This document shows, one piece after another, positions 53,542 to 61,358 of a stretch of 64,000 bases of DNA (its first letter is position 1; every line of letters starts with the position of its first letter). The stretch covers positions 1-64,000 of the forward strand of contig UQLL01000010.1 in the NCBI GenBank assembly GCA_900541835.1, in the 5' to 3' direction. This DNA comes from an uncultured Porphyromonadaceae bacterium. Lineage in GTDB: Bacteria; Bacteroidota; Bacteroidia; Bacteroidales; Muribaculaceae. The translations under genes were made by a program, and so were the position numbers. Below the pieces are notes generated by a model. It was not told the origin of the DNA and ran no database searches. It saw only the letters and a program-made list of their open reading frames with translations.

Positions 53542-55299
53542 CTAAAATAGAACGTCGGCTCCGAGGAGGAAGTTGAAGCCCTCCATGGGCTGGCAGGGGA
53601 GCAGGTCGATGCGGTGTCCGAGCAGGTTGTCGGCGCTGCCATAGACGCTGAGGGTGCGGGAGATGCGGTAGCGCGCGCCCAGGCGCAGGTTGCATATGTC
53701 GGGCAGGCGGTAGCCCAGGCCGTCCCGGGACTGGCCGTAGCCCCAGAAAATCTGGCGGACGCCTCGGTAGCGGTAGCCGAGCGTGAGCGACAGGGCGCGG
53801 ACCGGGTGCACCGTGGCCTCGGCGTCGACGGTCCAGCGCGGACGGTCGTAACCGTTGAAGAAGCCTGTGGTGGAGCAGGAGCGCTGGGGCTGGTAGGTGC
53901 CGCGGCCGCTCAGGGTCAGCAGGTCCAGTGGCGTCCATTCGGCATCGAGGCCGATGCTGTAGCCGGCAAGGTTGCAATGCTGGCGGTCGAAGTCGTAGAG
54001 GTATTCGTTCTCGCCTGAGAGTTCGGGCATGTACCACCCGCCCATGTAGAGGTGTCGCACGGTGGCGTAGGTGAAGTCGAGTCCGGCGCGGAAGCGGGCG
54101 GAGGGCTTTGCCTCAAAGCGGACTTTCGCCTCGACGGGCACGAAAGCGGGCATGACGTAGTCGAGCAGGGGCTGCTGGTAGTAGTCGAGCTCGTAGCCGG
54201 AGCGGAGGGTCTGGAGGCGCTGTCCGCCGGTGGCGCTGACGGTGGCTCCCCAGGTGCCGCCGTCGTAGCTCAGACGCACTGCCGGAGCCACATGCACGGT
54301 GGAGTAGTCGAGGTCTGCGACCTCGGCGGCGATGCTGCGTCCGGCGCCCCAGGTGACGTCGACGACGGCACCCAGGCTGGCGGAGAAGCGGTCGGCGGTA
54401 TAGCTGTATGCGGGCAGCACGCGCAGTGTCTGAAGGGAGCGGGAACGGCTCCCGGCGGCCACCTTGTTGTAGCTGAGGCTGGTGAAGTCGAGGTCCACGC
54501 CCACGCGATTGGCGGTGCCGATGCGGCAGGCGGCGGAGGCCCCCAGTCCGGCCTGTATCTCATATTGGCCGCCATATGGTTGCCATACGTAGTCGGCCAC
54601 GCCGTAGCTGCGGCGGTAGCCGAAGTATCCGCCCTCGGCGCGTAGACCGAAGTCCCAGCTGCCCCGGGCCGACGACTGCCAGCCGAGACGCAGCTGGACG
54701 TCGTTGAGCGTCTGCTTGGGGGCCTTTGCATTATCATCGGTGTGGCTCACGGCGCCATAGTAGTTGAACAGCCCGAGATGGTAGCCGAGCGTTCCGCTGA
54801 GCGTGCCGCTCCCGCCCAGGCCCTGGCGCAGGCTCACGCCCACGCGCTCGTCGTAGGTATACCGCTTCCAGTCGCGTCCGTACTCGCTCATACGCGGATG
54901 GAAGAGGGAGGTGGAGTTATGCTGGAGCCAGACGTCGGCGCGGGTGGACTCGGTGTCGGCCACGCGGTACCCGGCGCTGAGGGTGGAGTTGAGGTAGGAG
55001 CCGAGACCGAGGTCGAGGTATCCGCGCCATGGGTATTCGGCGAGTTCGCCGCGCCACACGGGCGCGGGCAGGGTCGAGAAGCCGGGGGCATAGTCTCCCG
55101 TCAGCAGTCCCTGGGCCGTGGACGTGCGCAGGGCGGGCAACTCGAAGCTGACCTTCTGCGGCAGCAGGTGGATCTTGTCCTGGCGCACCACGGTGGGTAT
55201 GTAGTCGCCCTCCACGTTGAGAGTGCCTTCGAGCTTCTCCTGCGCCATGGCCGGCAGCGCCACACACGCCGCCATATATATGATGATATGTCGTTTCAT
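53542..55299 (-). CDS. Outer-membrane beta-barrel protein
   Basis: Predicted outer-membrane barrel of 585 residues with signal peptide MKRHIIIYMAACVALPAMAQ. A short periplasmic N-terminal region (LEGTLNVEGDYIPTVVRQDK) precedes about 18 amphipathic strands (LGLGSYLNSTLSAGYRVADT, NRVGVDLDFTSLSYNKVAAG). The end FNFLLGADVLF fits an outer-membrane insertion signal. There is no plug domain, so it is not a typical TonB receptor, though distant homologues are often annotated so. It starts 1 bp after the TPR gene and is surely co-transcribed. Function unknown; it may be the exporter or channel partner of the TPR protein. Confidence 0.82.
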   Translation of the reverse strand: MKRHIIIYMAACVALPAMAQEKLEGTLNVEGDYIPTVVRQDKIHLLPQKVSFELPALRTSTAQGLLTGDYAPGFSTLPAPVWRGELAEYPWRGYLDLGLGSYLNSTLSAGYRVADTESTRADVWLQHNSTSLFHPRMSEYGRDWKRYTYDERVGVSLRQGLGGSGTLSGTLGYHLGLFNYYGAVSHTDDNAKAPKQTLNDVQLRLGWQSSARGSWDFGLRAEGGYFGYRRSYGVADYVWQPYGGQYEIQAGLGASAACRIGTANRVGVDLDFTSLSYNKVAAGSRSRSLQTLRVLPAYSYTADRFSASLGAVVDVTWGAGRSIAAEVADLDYSTVHVAPAVRLSYDGGTWGATVSATGGQRLQTLRSGYELDYYQQPLLDYVMPAFVPVEAKVRFEAKPSARFRAGLDFTYATVRHLYMGGWYMPELSGENEYLYDFDRQHCNLAGYSIGLDAEWTPLDLLTLSGRGTYQPQRSCSTTGFFNGYDRPRWTVDAEATVHPVRALSLTLGYRYRGVRQIFWGYGQSRDGLGYRLPDICNLRLGARYRISRTLSVYGSADNLLGHRIDLLPCQPMEGFNFLLGADVLF

Positions 55300-55300
55300 T

Positions 55301-58300
55301 TTATTTGTACTTTTTGAGACCGGCGTCTATGAGTTGCTGTATGTCGGCTTCCTTGCCGGGGTAGTTTGCGCGGAGGGCGTCGAGGTATTCGCGTGCGAGA
55401 GCCTTGTTGCCCTGCAGGCCTACGGCGTCGGCCAGGGAGATGTATCCGCGTGCGAGCCAGTAGGCGTGCGGCGAGCCGGCATCGGTGAATGCTTCGAGCA
55501 CCTTCTGCGCCTCCTTGTACTTCTTCTGCCCTATGAGCAATTGTCCGTAGGCCACGGCTCCGCGTGCGCCGTAGAGGCTGGAGGGCTGTGCGGCGAGGGG
55601 CCTGAGGAGCTTGGCGGCCTCGGCGTCCTGTCCGGCGGCGACCAGGCCCATGGCCTCGAAGTAGTCGGCCTCCTGTGCCTGCCCGGCGCTGAGGGAGGGC
55701 ATGGCCTTGATGGCGCGGGCGTAGCGGAGCTGGTCGGCGGGGTCGGAGAGCAGGCGCATGACGCCGGAGCGAACCTCCACGGGCATGTCGGCGCCGAAGA
55801 GTTTTTCGGCTCCGAGATATGCCTCGAGGGCGGCGGCGTCCTGTCCGGCATCCTCGAGGAGCTGGCCCTTTAGCAGGAGAGCCTCGGGTAATTGCCTGGC
55901 GTCGGGGCGCATGGCCTCCAACTTCTCTATGGTGGCGATGGCGGCGTCGCCCTGGCCAAGCTCGTCCTGGGCCTGTGCCAGGCGCCAGAGGGCGGCGGCC
56001 AGGTATAGGCCGTCGGGGTAGCGGCGCAGGTACTCCTTCATGGGTGCCTGGTCGCCGGGGCTGGCGATGAGCTTGTTGTCGGCGTTCTCGTAGTCGAGGC
56101 GTTCCAGCTCGGCGTTGTCGACCTTGGGAGCGCCGGGCACGGAGTTCATGAAGGCGGCGTACTCGGCCACCTGGCCGTGTGCGGCCATGAGGCGCCGGAG
56201 CTCGACGTTGGCGGCCTTGGCCTCCTCGCCGGTGGGCCAGCGGCGTATCACCTCCTGGTAGGCGGCGATGGCCTGATCGTCGCGATTCTGCTTCATGAAG
56301 ATGGTGGCGAGCTGTAGCTGGGCGCGGCGGCCCTCCTCGAGCTGCGGATAGCGGCGCACGGTCTCGGCGTAAGTTGCCTCGGCGGCGGCGTTGTCGCCCT
56401 GCTTGGCCTGTGTCATGGCCAGCTCGAGCATGGCCTGGGGGGTCCAGCGGCTGTCGGGATATTTGCGCACCATGGTCTGCAGACCCGTTATTTCGGCAGC
56501 GAGGTCACCACGGAGGCCCTGCATCATGGCGGCACGCATAGCGGCGTATGCGGCATCGCCCTGCCCGGTGTTCTCGGCCCGGGTGTATAGCTCGGCGGCG
56601 GCGGCGTAGTCGCGCAGGTAGTAGCGGCAGTCGGCCAGGCGCACTGTGGCGTCGGCGCTGAGGCGCTGCGGCAGGCTGCGATCGGCCAGGGCGCGGGTGA
56701 ACTCCTCGGCAGCCTCGCGGAACTTATCCTGCATATAGAGGGAGTAGGCGGCGTCGTAGCGGGCCTGGGCGGCATTGGCGCCGGTGGGGTTCTGCTTCAG
56801 GTATGCCTTGTAGGCGCGGTCGGCACCGGCGAACTTGCCCTGGGCGTAGAGGGCCTGGCCAAGCCAAAGCTGGGCCTGGGCGGACACCTTGGGGTCGACG
56901 CCGGTGGTGGCGGCCAGCAGGTGCGTCTCGGCGCCGGCGTTGTCGCCGTTGCTGAGCTCGCTGACGCCCAGCTCGTAGAGCACGAGCTGGCGCACGGCCT
57001 GCTGCTGGGTGGTCAGGCGCGGTATCTTGTCGAGGTTCTCCAGGGCCCGTCGGTAGTCCTTGTCACGGTAGTAGGCCTGTGTTAGGATCTCGCGCACCTT
57101 CGCCTCATACCGGGAGCCGGGGAAAGTGCGCAGGAACTGTTCGGGGAGCTCGGTGGCGGAAGCGAAGGGTGTGCTGGCGCCCTGTGCCAGGGCGGCTATG
57201 TGGTTGTACATTCCGCGTTCGGCCACGGCGCGGTCGCCGCCGTTGCGCCAGGCCTTGTCGAAGTATAGCGCGGCGGCATTGAAGTCGCCGGAGTCGGCGG
57301 CCATCTGGCCGAGGAGCAGGGAGGCGCCCTGGCCGGTGATGTCGGTGCGGGAGGCGAGGGGCTCCAGGAGCTCGCGGGCCAGCTCGACGCGGCCGTCGTC
57401 GTAGGCTATCGCGCCGAGGGCGTATGCGGCCGTGGGCGACGACTCGCCCGGCTCGCAGCCGTCGAGGTATGCCTTGAGGCAGGGCTCGGCCTCCTTGTAG
57501 CGGCCGAGCTTGAAGAAGCTCTCGCCGGCTATGCGGTTGAGTTCGTGGGCATACTGGAAGTCATGGACGGATTCCCCCAGCATCCGTTCGGCACGGGCGG
57601 CGGCCTCGGCGTACCGTCCCTGCTCGAAGTCTATCTGGGCTATGTAGTATCCGGCCTCGAGGTAGCGGGGGAAGAACTCGCCCTCGATGCCGGCGGCGGC
57701 GTTGACGGCTTTCAGCCTGGGTTCCACGGCCTCGAAGGCGCGGAGTGCCTGCCGTGTGCGGCCCTGGGCGTAGTCGGACCAGGCGAGGTAGAACTGCGCG
57801 GGGGCGCGGAAGGAGGTGTTGCCTGCCGCCAGTGGCTGTAGCAGCGCCTCGCCCTCGGCGAAGGCTCCCCGGCGCAGGTCGCTGACGCCAAGTCGGTAGG
57901 CGTAGAGGGGCTTCGCGGCGGCGTCCGGCAGCTGCGCGTAGCAGAAGCCGGCCTGCTCGTAGTCGCCGTGGAAGAAGTACCAGTCGCCCTCGGTCATGAG
58001 CGCCTCGACACCGGCGGGGGCGGTGCCCTCGGCCTGCCGTATGCTGCGGGCCAGGGCGAGGCAGTCGCTGTCGCCCATCATGAGCATGGCGCGGGCCAGC
58101 AGCACCTGCCCGGCGGGTGTGAGGCGGTCTGCGGCGCGTAGCTGGTCGGCGCAGCCCTGGTAGTTGCCCATGGAGTACATCTGCCGTGCGCGGGCTATCC
58201 AGCCGGCCTGCCGGGGCGAGGTGACGGCGGTCTGCACCTGAGCGACCGACGGACACTGCGGTACCGCCAGGGCCACGGCCGGCACGAACGCGGCCAGCCA

Positions 58301-58333
58301 CGCCAGGCGCCTGATATTTAGTCTCTGTTCCAT
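55301..58333 (-). CDS. Large periplasmic TPR protein
   Basis: Exported scaffold protein of 1010 residues with a signal peptide (LAWLAAFVPAVALAVPQ region). It is nearly all helical repeats of TPR type, for example ARQMYSMGNYQGCADQLRAA, YELGVSELSNGDNAGAETHL, LWLGQALYAQGKFAGADRAY and ELAMTQAKQGDNAAAEATYA. No catalytic motif. Operon with the following barrel gene (1-bp gap), suggesting that the TPR protein docks on that barrel in the periplasm. A strong promoter lies directly upstream. Confidence 0.85.
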   Translation of the reverse strand: MEQRLNIRRLAWLAAFVPAVALAVPQCPSVAQVQTAVTSPRQAGWIARARQMYSMGNYQGCADQLRAADRLTPAGQVLLARAMLMMGDSDCLALARSIRQAEGTAPAGVEALMTEGDWYFFHGDYEQAGFCYAQLPDAAAKPLYAYRLGVSDLRRGAFAEGEALLQPLAAGNTSFRAPAQFYLAWSDYAQGRTRQALRAFEAVEPRLKAVNAAAGIEGEFFPRYLEAGYYIAQIDFEQGRYAEAAARAERMLGESVHDFQYAHELNRIAGESFFKLGRYKEAEPCLKAYLDGCEPGESSPTAAYALGAIAYDDGRVELARELLEPLASRTDITGQGASLLLGQMAADSGDFNAAALYFDKAWRNGGDRAVAERGMYNHIAALAQGASTPFASATELPEQFLRTFPGSRYEAKVREILTQAYYRDKDYRRALENLDKIPRLTTQQQAVRQLVLYELGVSELSNGDNAGAETHLLAATTGVDPKVSAQAQLWLGQALYAQGKFAGADRAYKAYLKQNPTGANAAQARYDAAYSLYMQDKFREAAEEFTRALADRSLPQRLSADATVRLADCRYYLRDYAAAAELYTRAENTGQGDAAYAAMRAAMMQGLRGDLAAEITGLQTMVRKYPDSRWTPQAMLELAMTQAKQGDNAAAEATYAETVRRYPQLEEGRRAQLQLATIFMKQNRDDQAIAAYQEVIRRWPTGEEAKAANVELRRLMAAHGQVAEYAAFMNSVPGAPKVDNAELERLDYENADNKLIASPGDQAPMKEYLRRYPDGLYLAAALWRLAQAQDELGQGDAAIATIEKLEAMRPDARQLPEALLLKGQLLEDAGQDAAALEAYLGAEKLFGADMPVEVRSGVMRLLSDPADQLRYARAIKAMPSLSAGQAQEADYFEAMGLVAAGQDAEAAKLLRPLAAQPSSLYGARGAVAYGQLLIGQKKYKEAQKVLEAFTDAGSPHAYWLARGYISLADAVGLQGNKALAREYLDALRANYPGKEADIQQLIDAGLKKYK

Positions 58334-58355
58334 CTGCGTCTGTTTTTCCTTTTTG

Positions 58356-58387
58356 CAAAATTACGAAAAAGCGGCGACACCCCCAAA
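58356..58387 (-). promoter_or_regulatory. Promoter of the TPR/barrel operon
   Basis: On the minus strand TTTG (58387-58384), 20-bp spacer, TAATTTTG (58363-58356): full consensus. ATG at 58333 is 22 bp beyond. Confidence 0.8.
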
Positions 58388-58433
58388 ACACCACCGCACG
58401 GTCCCGAAGCGCGGCATCCAGGCCGGGGCGCAA

Positions 58434-58560
58434 AAAAGCCGCACGACCTGTCACAGGCGGCGCGGCGTCAATCGGTTTGGTGTTGTTTCTTCTCTGGGAA
58501 TAGAACAATCTGTGCGGCCGATGGTTCGTCAGCACAGGTTGTTTTTAATAATTATTTAGA
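58434..58560 (-). ncRNA. Candidate structured RNA upstream of the TPR operon
   Basis: On the minus strand a 12-bp hairpin (58543-58532 with 58515-58504, one G-U) is followed by a second imperfect hairpin GCCGCGCCGCCT...AGGTCGTGCGGC and T6 at about 58439-58434, like an intrinsic terminator. I found no matching promoter. The first hairpin also has T5 on the plus strand, so a plus-strand terminator is an alternative reading. Confidence 0.3.
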
Positions 58561-58795
58561 CTGTTTTGTAAAGTTTAATGGTCAGCCCTCCTGATTCGGC
58601 CTGAAATTCGGACTTTTGGCAAAATGTCTTGCCTCGGGTTGAGTTTCGCCCGAAACCAGACCCAAGACACCCAAAAATCGGAGGCGGCGGAGCCATTTGG
58701 CATCAATTTGCTCGTTTCAATATGGCAGACTGTGCATATTTTGCCCCTTACAGACCCTTAGCTCCCTTTGATAATGCGAAATAACAAACAAAACA
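58547..58795. other. AT-richer stretch with no recognisable feature
   Basis: About 250 bp with lower GC than the rest of the window. No open frame of note on either strand, no promoter consensus and no repeat shared with the rest of the window. Confidence 0.5.
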
Positions 58796-58827
58796 CTTGC
58801 AAACAGCCGAAAATGGTATTACCTTTG
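58796..58827 (+). promoter_or_regulatory. Promoter of the 65-nt RNA
   Basis: CTTG (58796-58799), 20-bp spacer, TACCTTTG (58820-58827). Confidence 0.75.
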
Positions 58828-58831
58828 CAGC

Positions 58832-58898
58832 CGTGTTTTTCATGGTATTAGATTTAAGGTTAGAGGATTAATTGTCGGGAGACAATTAATCTTTTTTT
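58832..58898 (+). ncRNA. About 65-nt transcript with a nine-codon ORF and terminator
   Basis: Begins a few bases after the -7 box and ends in an intrinsic terminator: stem GATTAATTGTC (58866-58876), GGGA loop, GACAATTAATC (58881-58891), T7. A complete small ORF, ATG at 58842 to TAA at 58869-58871 (MVLDLRLED), overlaps the first arm of the hairpin, so translation could open it. This is the layout of an attenuator leader, yet the next gene downstream is on the other strand. I recall very similar TGGTATTAGATTTAAGGTTA leaders in other Bacteroidales genomes; that is memory, not a search. Confidence 0.65.
58866..58898 (+). terminator. Intrinsic terminator of the 65-nt RNA
   Basis: 11-bp perfect stem, tetraloop GGGA, seven T. 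Confidence 0.9.
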
Positions 58899-58918
58899 GT
58901 ATGTATGCCAAAACGCTC

Positions 58919-59040
58919 GAGGATGTTGCAAAATCCGGCGAATAGTAGGGATGCACCCTGGTGCATCCGCTCTACTTTATTGATTATCAGCGGCTGCACC
59001 AGGGTGCAGCCCTACAATTTGACCGAAATTTTGAATTTTG
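58919..59040. repeat. Inverted copy of the 136-bp MITE-like element
   Basis: Reverse-complement match to 2521-2656: GAGGATGTTGCAAAATCCGG, palindrome GGATGCAC-CCTG-GTGCATCC (58949-58968), CTCTACTTTATTGATTATC, palindrome GGCTGCAC-CAGG-GTGCAGCC (58992-59011), then CTACAATTTGACCGAAATTT. Both ends are slightly decayed (GAGGATGT for GAGGGTGT; the other tip is lost). Confidence 0.8.
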
Positions 59041-59121
59041 GCCCCCAAAAATTGCACAAGAAAATATTTCCCTGACACCAATAAACAGGAACTGCCCCGC
59101 CTGATTATATTCGGGGGGGGC

Positions 59122-59144
59122 GGACGCACCAGGGTGTGTCCCTA
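59122..59144. repeat. Palindromic repeat supplying the neuC stop codon
   Basis: GGACGCACCAGGGTGTGTCC (59122-59141) then CTA (59142-59144), which on the minus strand is the TAG stop of neuC. Confidence 0.8.
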
Positions 59145-60299
59145 CTGTTCGAAAAAGGGCTTGCCCGGAGGCATGGGGAGGGGGACGGTCGTCAGCACCT
59201 CGTATATACGGTCGAGAGTGCCGGGGCGGTGGTAGGGGTTGAGGTCGCGGTCGGCAGGGAAAGGGGGCGCCGTGAGGATGCGGTCGAGCGCGGAAGCGAT
59301 GGCCTCGCGAGTCGGGGTGCAGTGGGTGATGGTCTCTCCGGCCGTTCGGCCCTTCTGGCGATTGCCGATGTCGAGGGTCGGGACGCGGAAGCTGGGCGCC
59401 TCCACCAGGCCCGAAGAGCTGTTGCCTACGCAGGCGGCGCAGTGTGCCAGGGCCGAGTAATAGCGCTGGCGGCCCAGGGAGGCGGCCGTGATGACGCGGC
59501 CGGGATGCCTGTCGGCCCAGGTGCGTATCAGCGCGGCCACGCGTGCCCCGCCAGTGTCGGCATTGGGCATGGTGAAGAGCACTCTCCTGCCCGTCAGCAG
59601 TGGCTCAAGGGCCTGGAGCAGGGCGGTGGTCTGGCGCTCCTCGTCGCCCGGCTCGTTGGTGACGGGGTGGAAGGTGGCGAGCAGGTACCCCTCGCCGAGT
59701 TCGGCACCCAGGCTCTCCTCCAGCCGCTGCAGCGGCCACGGCTCGAAATGGCTTATGTTGTCGGCGCCGAGGGCGCCCACCCAGTGCACGGTGGCGGGGT
59801 CCTCCCCCATCGCCGCTACCCTCTCCGCATATTGCTCGGTGCTGGTGAAGTGGAGGCGGCTGAGCTTGGTGATGGCGTGGCGGATGCAGTCGTCGTAGGC
59901 TCCCTCGGTAGTCTCGCCGCCGTAGAGGTGCGCCACGGGAATGCCGAAGATGAGGGCCGCCGAGGCGGCCGCAAGCATCTCGTAGCGGTCGCCTAAGATC
60001 ACAATCAGGTCGGGGCCGAGGCGTTCCATGGCCTTTGCCATGCCCTGCAGCTCGACGCCCATGGCTTCGACGGTCTTGCGCGGGGAGCCGTCGGCGCCGG
60101 GCATCGGCACGCGGGCGTCGACGGGCAGGCCGTCGGCCAGAATCTCGTCGACGGTCATGCCGTGCCGGTCGCTCAGATGGGTGCCGGTGGCGATGACCTG
60201 CAGGCGCACGCCGGGAGTGTCGCGCAGGCGCTGCATCAGTCCGCTCATGATGCCGTAGTCGGCGCGGGTGCCGGTGATGAAGCAGATTTTGCGCTCCAT
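59142..60299 (-). CDS. neuC: UDP-N-acetylglucosamine 2-epimerase, hydrolysing (NeuC)
   Basis: Converts UDP-GlcNAc to ManNAc and UDP, the first step of sialic-acid type synthesis (385 aa, cytosolic). It starts MERKICFITGTRADYGIMSG; VILGDRYEMLAAASAALIFG with HLYGGETTEGAYDD are NeuC hallmarks, and CVGNSSSGLVEAPSFRVPTL with DIGNRQKGR is the conserved C-terminal motif. Its start abuts the neuB stop. The TAG stop comes from a palindromic repeat, so the last residues (KPFFEQ) may be altered. No CMP-sugar synthetase (neuA) is in the window. Confidence 0.93.
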   Translation of the reverse strand: MERKICFITGTRADYGIMSGLMQRLRDTPGVRLQVIATGTHLSDRHGMTVDEILADGLPVDARVPMPGADGSPRKTVEAMGVELQGMAKAMERLGPDLIVILGDRYEMLAAASAALIFGIPVAHLYGGETTEGAYDDCIRHAITKLSRLHFTSTEQYAERVAAMGEDPATVHWVGALGADNISHFEPWPLQRLEESLGAELGEGYLLATFHPVTNEPGDEERQTTALLQALEPLLTGRRVLFTMPNADTGGARVAALIRTWADRHPGRVITAASLGRQRYYSALAHCAACVGNSSSGLVEAPSFRVPTLDIGNRQKGRTAGETITHCTPTREAIASALDRILTAPPFPADRDLNPYHRPGTLDRIYEVLTTVPLPMPPGKPFFEQ

Positions 60300-61304
60300 T
60301 TACTTGAGGGTGATTTTCTCGTCGTAGGCGAAGTCGCGTGGTGCGGGCATGCCGAGCACCAGGTCCCAGAGCATGGGCGACAGGCCGTCGCCCGGGCGCT
60401 TGACGGTGATGTTCTCCTCGGTGAAAAGCTCGCCTTTCTTAATCGGCCGGGCGGCGATGATGCTCTTGCGTGCCACGGCCACGTTGCCGCTCTCGGACTC
60501 GGTGACGTGCTTGACGGGGGAGCCGAGGGCCTGCTCGGTGTGGCGGATGGCGCGGACCATGGCGGCGAGCTCGTCGGGCTCCAGCGATGCCTTGTGGTCG
60601 GGTCCGGGCAGGTTTCGGTCGAGAGTGAAGTGCTTCTCTATGACCTGAGCGCCCATGGCCACGGCGGCCACGGGCACCTCGATGCCGGGGGTGTGGTCGG
60701 AGTATCCGACCTTGCAGCCGAAGGCGGCGCGAAGCGTCTCCATGGCCCGCAGGTTCACGTCGCGGTAGGGCGTGGGGTACTGGGTGTTGCAGTGCAGAAG
60801 GGTGATGTCGTCGAGGCTCATGCCGCAGCCGGTGAGGACGGCCAGGGCGTCGTCGACCTCCGCCAGGCGGCTCATGCCCGTAGACATGACCACAGGCAGG
60901 CGCATGGACGCAATCTTGCGCAGGTAGGGCAGGTTGGTGATCTCGCCGCTCGGCACTTTCACCATGTCCATTGCCAACGGCCTGAGGATGTCGATGCTGT
61001 CCAAGTCGAAAGGAGTGGAGAGGAAACGGATGCCGATGCTGCGGCAGTAGTCGCGCAGGGGCAGGAAGTCGTCGGGGCGGAGCATGATGCGGCGCACCAT
61101 GTCGAGCTGGCTCTCCTGCACGCCGGTGTTGGCGGCCTGGTATTCGGCCTGTCGGGCGAAGGTGGAAATGACCTTCTCGGGGATGCCGGTCTGGAACTTG
61201 ACCACGTCGGCGCCGGCGGCCTTGGCGGCGTCGGCCAGGCGGCAGGCCAGCGCATAGTCCCCGTTATGGTTCACGCCCGCCTCGGCTATTATCATTACAC
61301 TCAT
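60300..61304 (-). CDS. neuB: N-acetylneuraminate synthase family protein (NeuB)
   Basis: Condenses ManNAc (or a derivative) with phosphoenolpyruvate to make a nonulosonic acid. It has 334 residues: a TIM barrel (MIIAEAGVNHNGDYALACRL, FQTGIPEKV, LSTPFDLDSIDIL, LLHCNTQYPTPYRDVNL, GYSDHTPGIEVPVAA, IEKHFTLDR) and a C-terminal antifreeze/SAF domain (SIIAARPIKKGELFTEENIT). Directly followed by neuC without a gap. The acid could be Neu5Ac, legionaminic or another nonulosonate; sequence alone does not decide. A substrate for surface glycans is likely. Confidence 0.93.
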   Translation of the reverse strand: MSVMIIAEAGVNHNGDYALACRLADAAKAAGADVVKFQTGIPEKVISTFARQAEYQAANTGVQESQLDMVRRIMLRPDDFLPLRDYCRSIGIRFLSTPFDLDSIDILRPLAMDMVKVPSGEITNLPYLRKIASMRLPVVMSTGMSRLAEVDDALAVLTGCGMSLDDITLLHCNTQYPTPYRDVNLRAMETLRAAFGCKVGYSDHTPGIEVPVAAVAMGAQVIEKHFTLDRNLPGPDHKASLEPDELAAMVRAIRHTEQALGSPVKHVTESESGNVAVARKSIIAARPIKKGELFTEENITVKRPGDGLSPMLWDLVLGMPAPRDFAYDEKITLK

Positions 61305-61338
61305 TTTTCTTTTACTGAATTACAAAAAGGTAACTTCA

Positions 61339-61358
61339 GAGGGTGCTGTCACACCCTC
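61339..61358. repeat. Collapsed MITE: two terminal repeats joined back to back
   Basis: GAGGGTGCTGTCACACCCTC: a left end (GAGGGTGCTGTC) fused directly to a right end (ACACCCTC), as expected if the interior of an element like 8209-8337 was deleted. The kinase stop TGA (minus strand, 61359-61357) lies partly in it. Confidence 0.65.
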
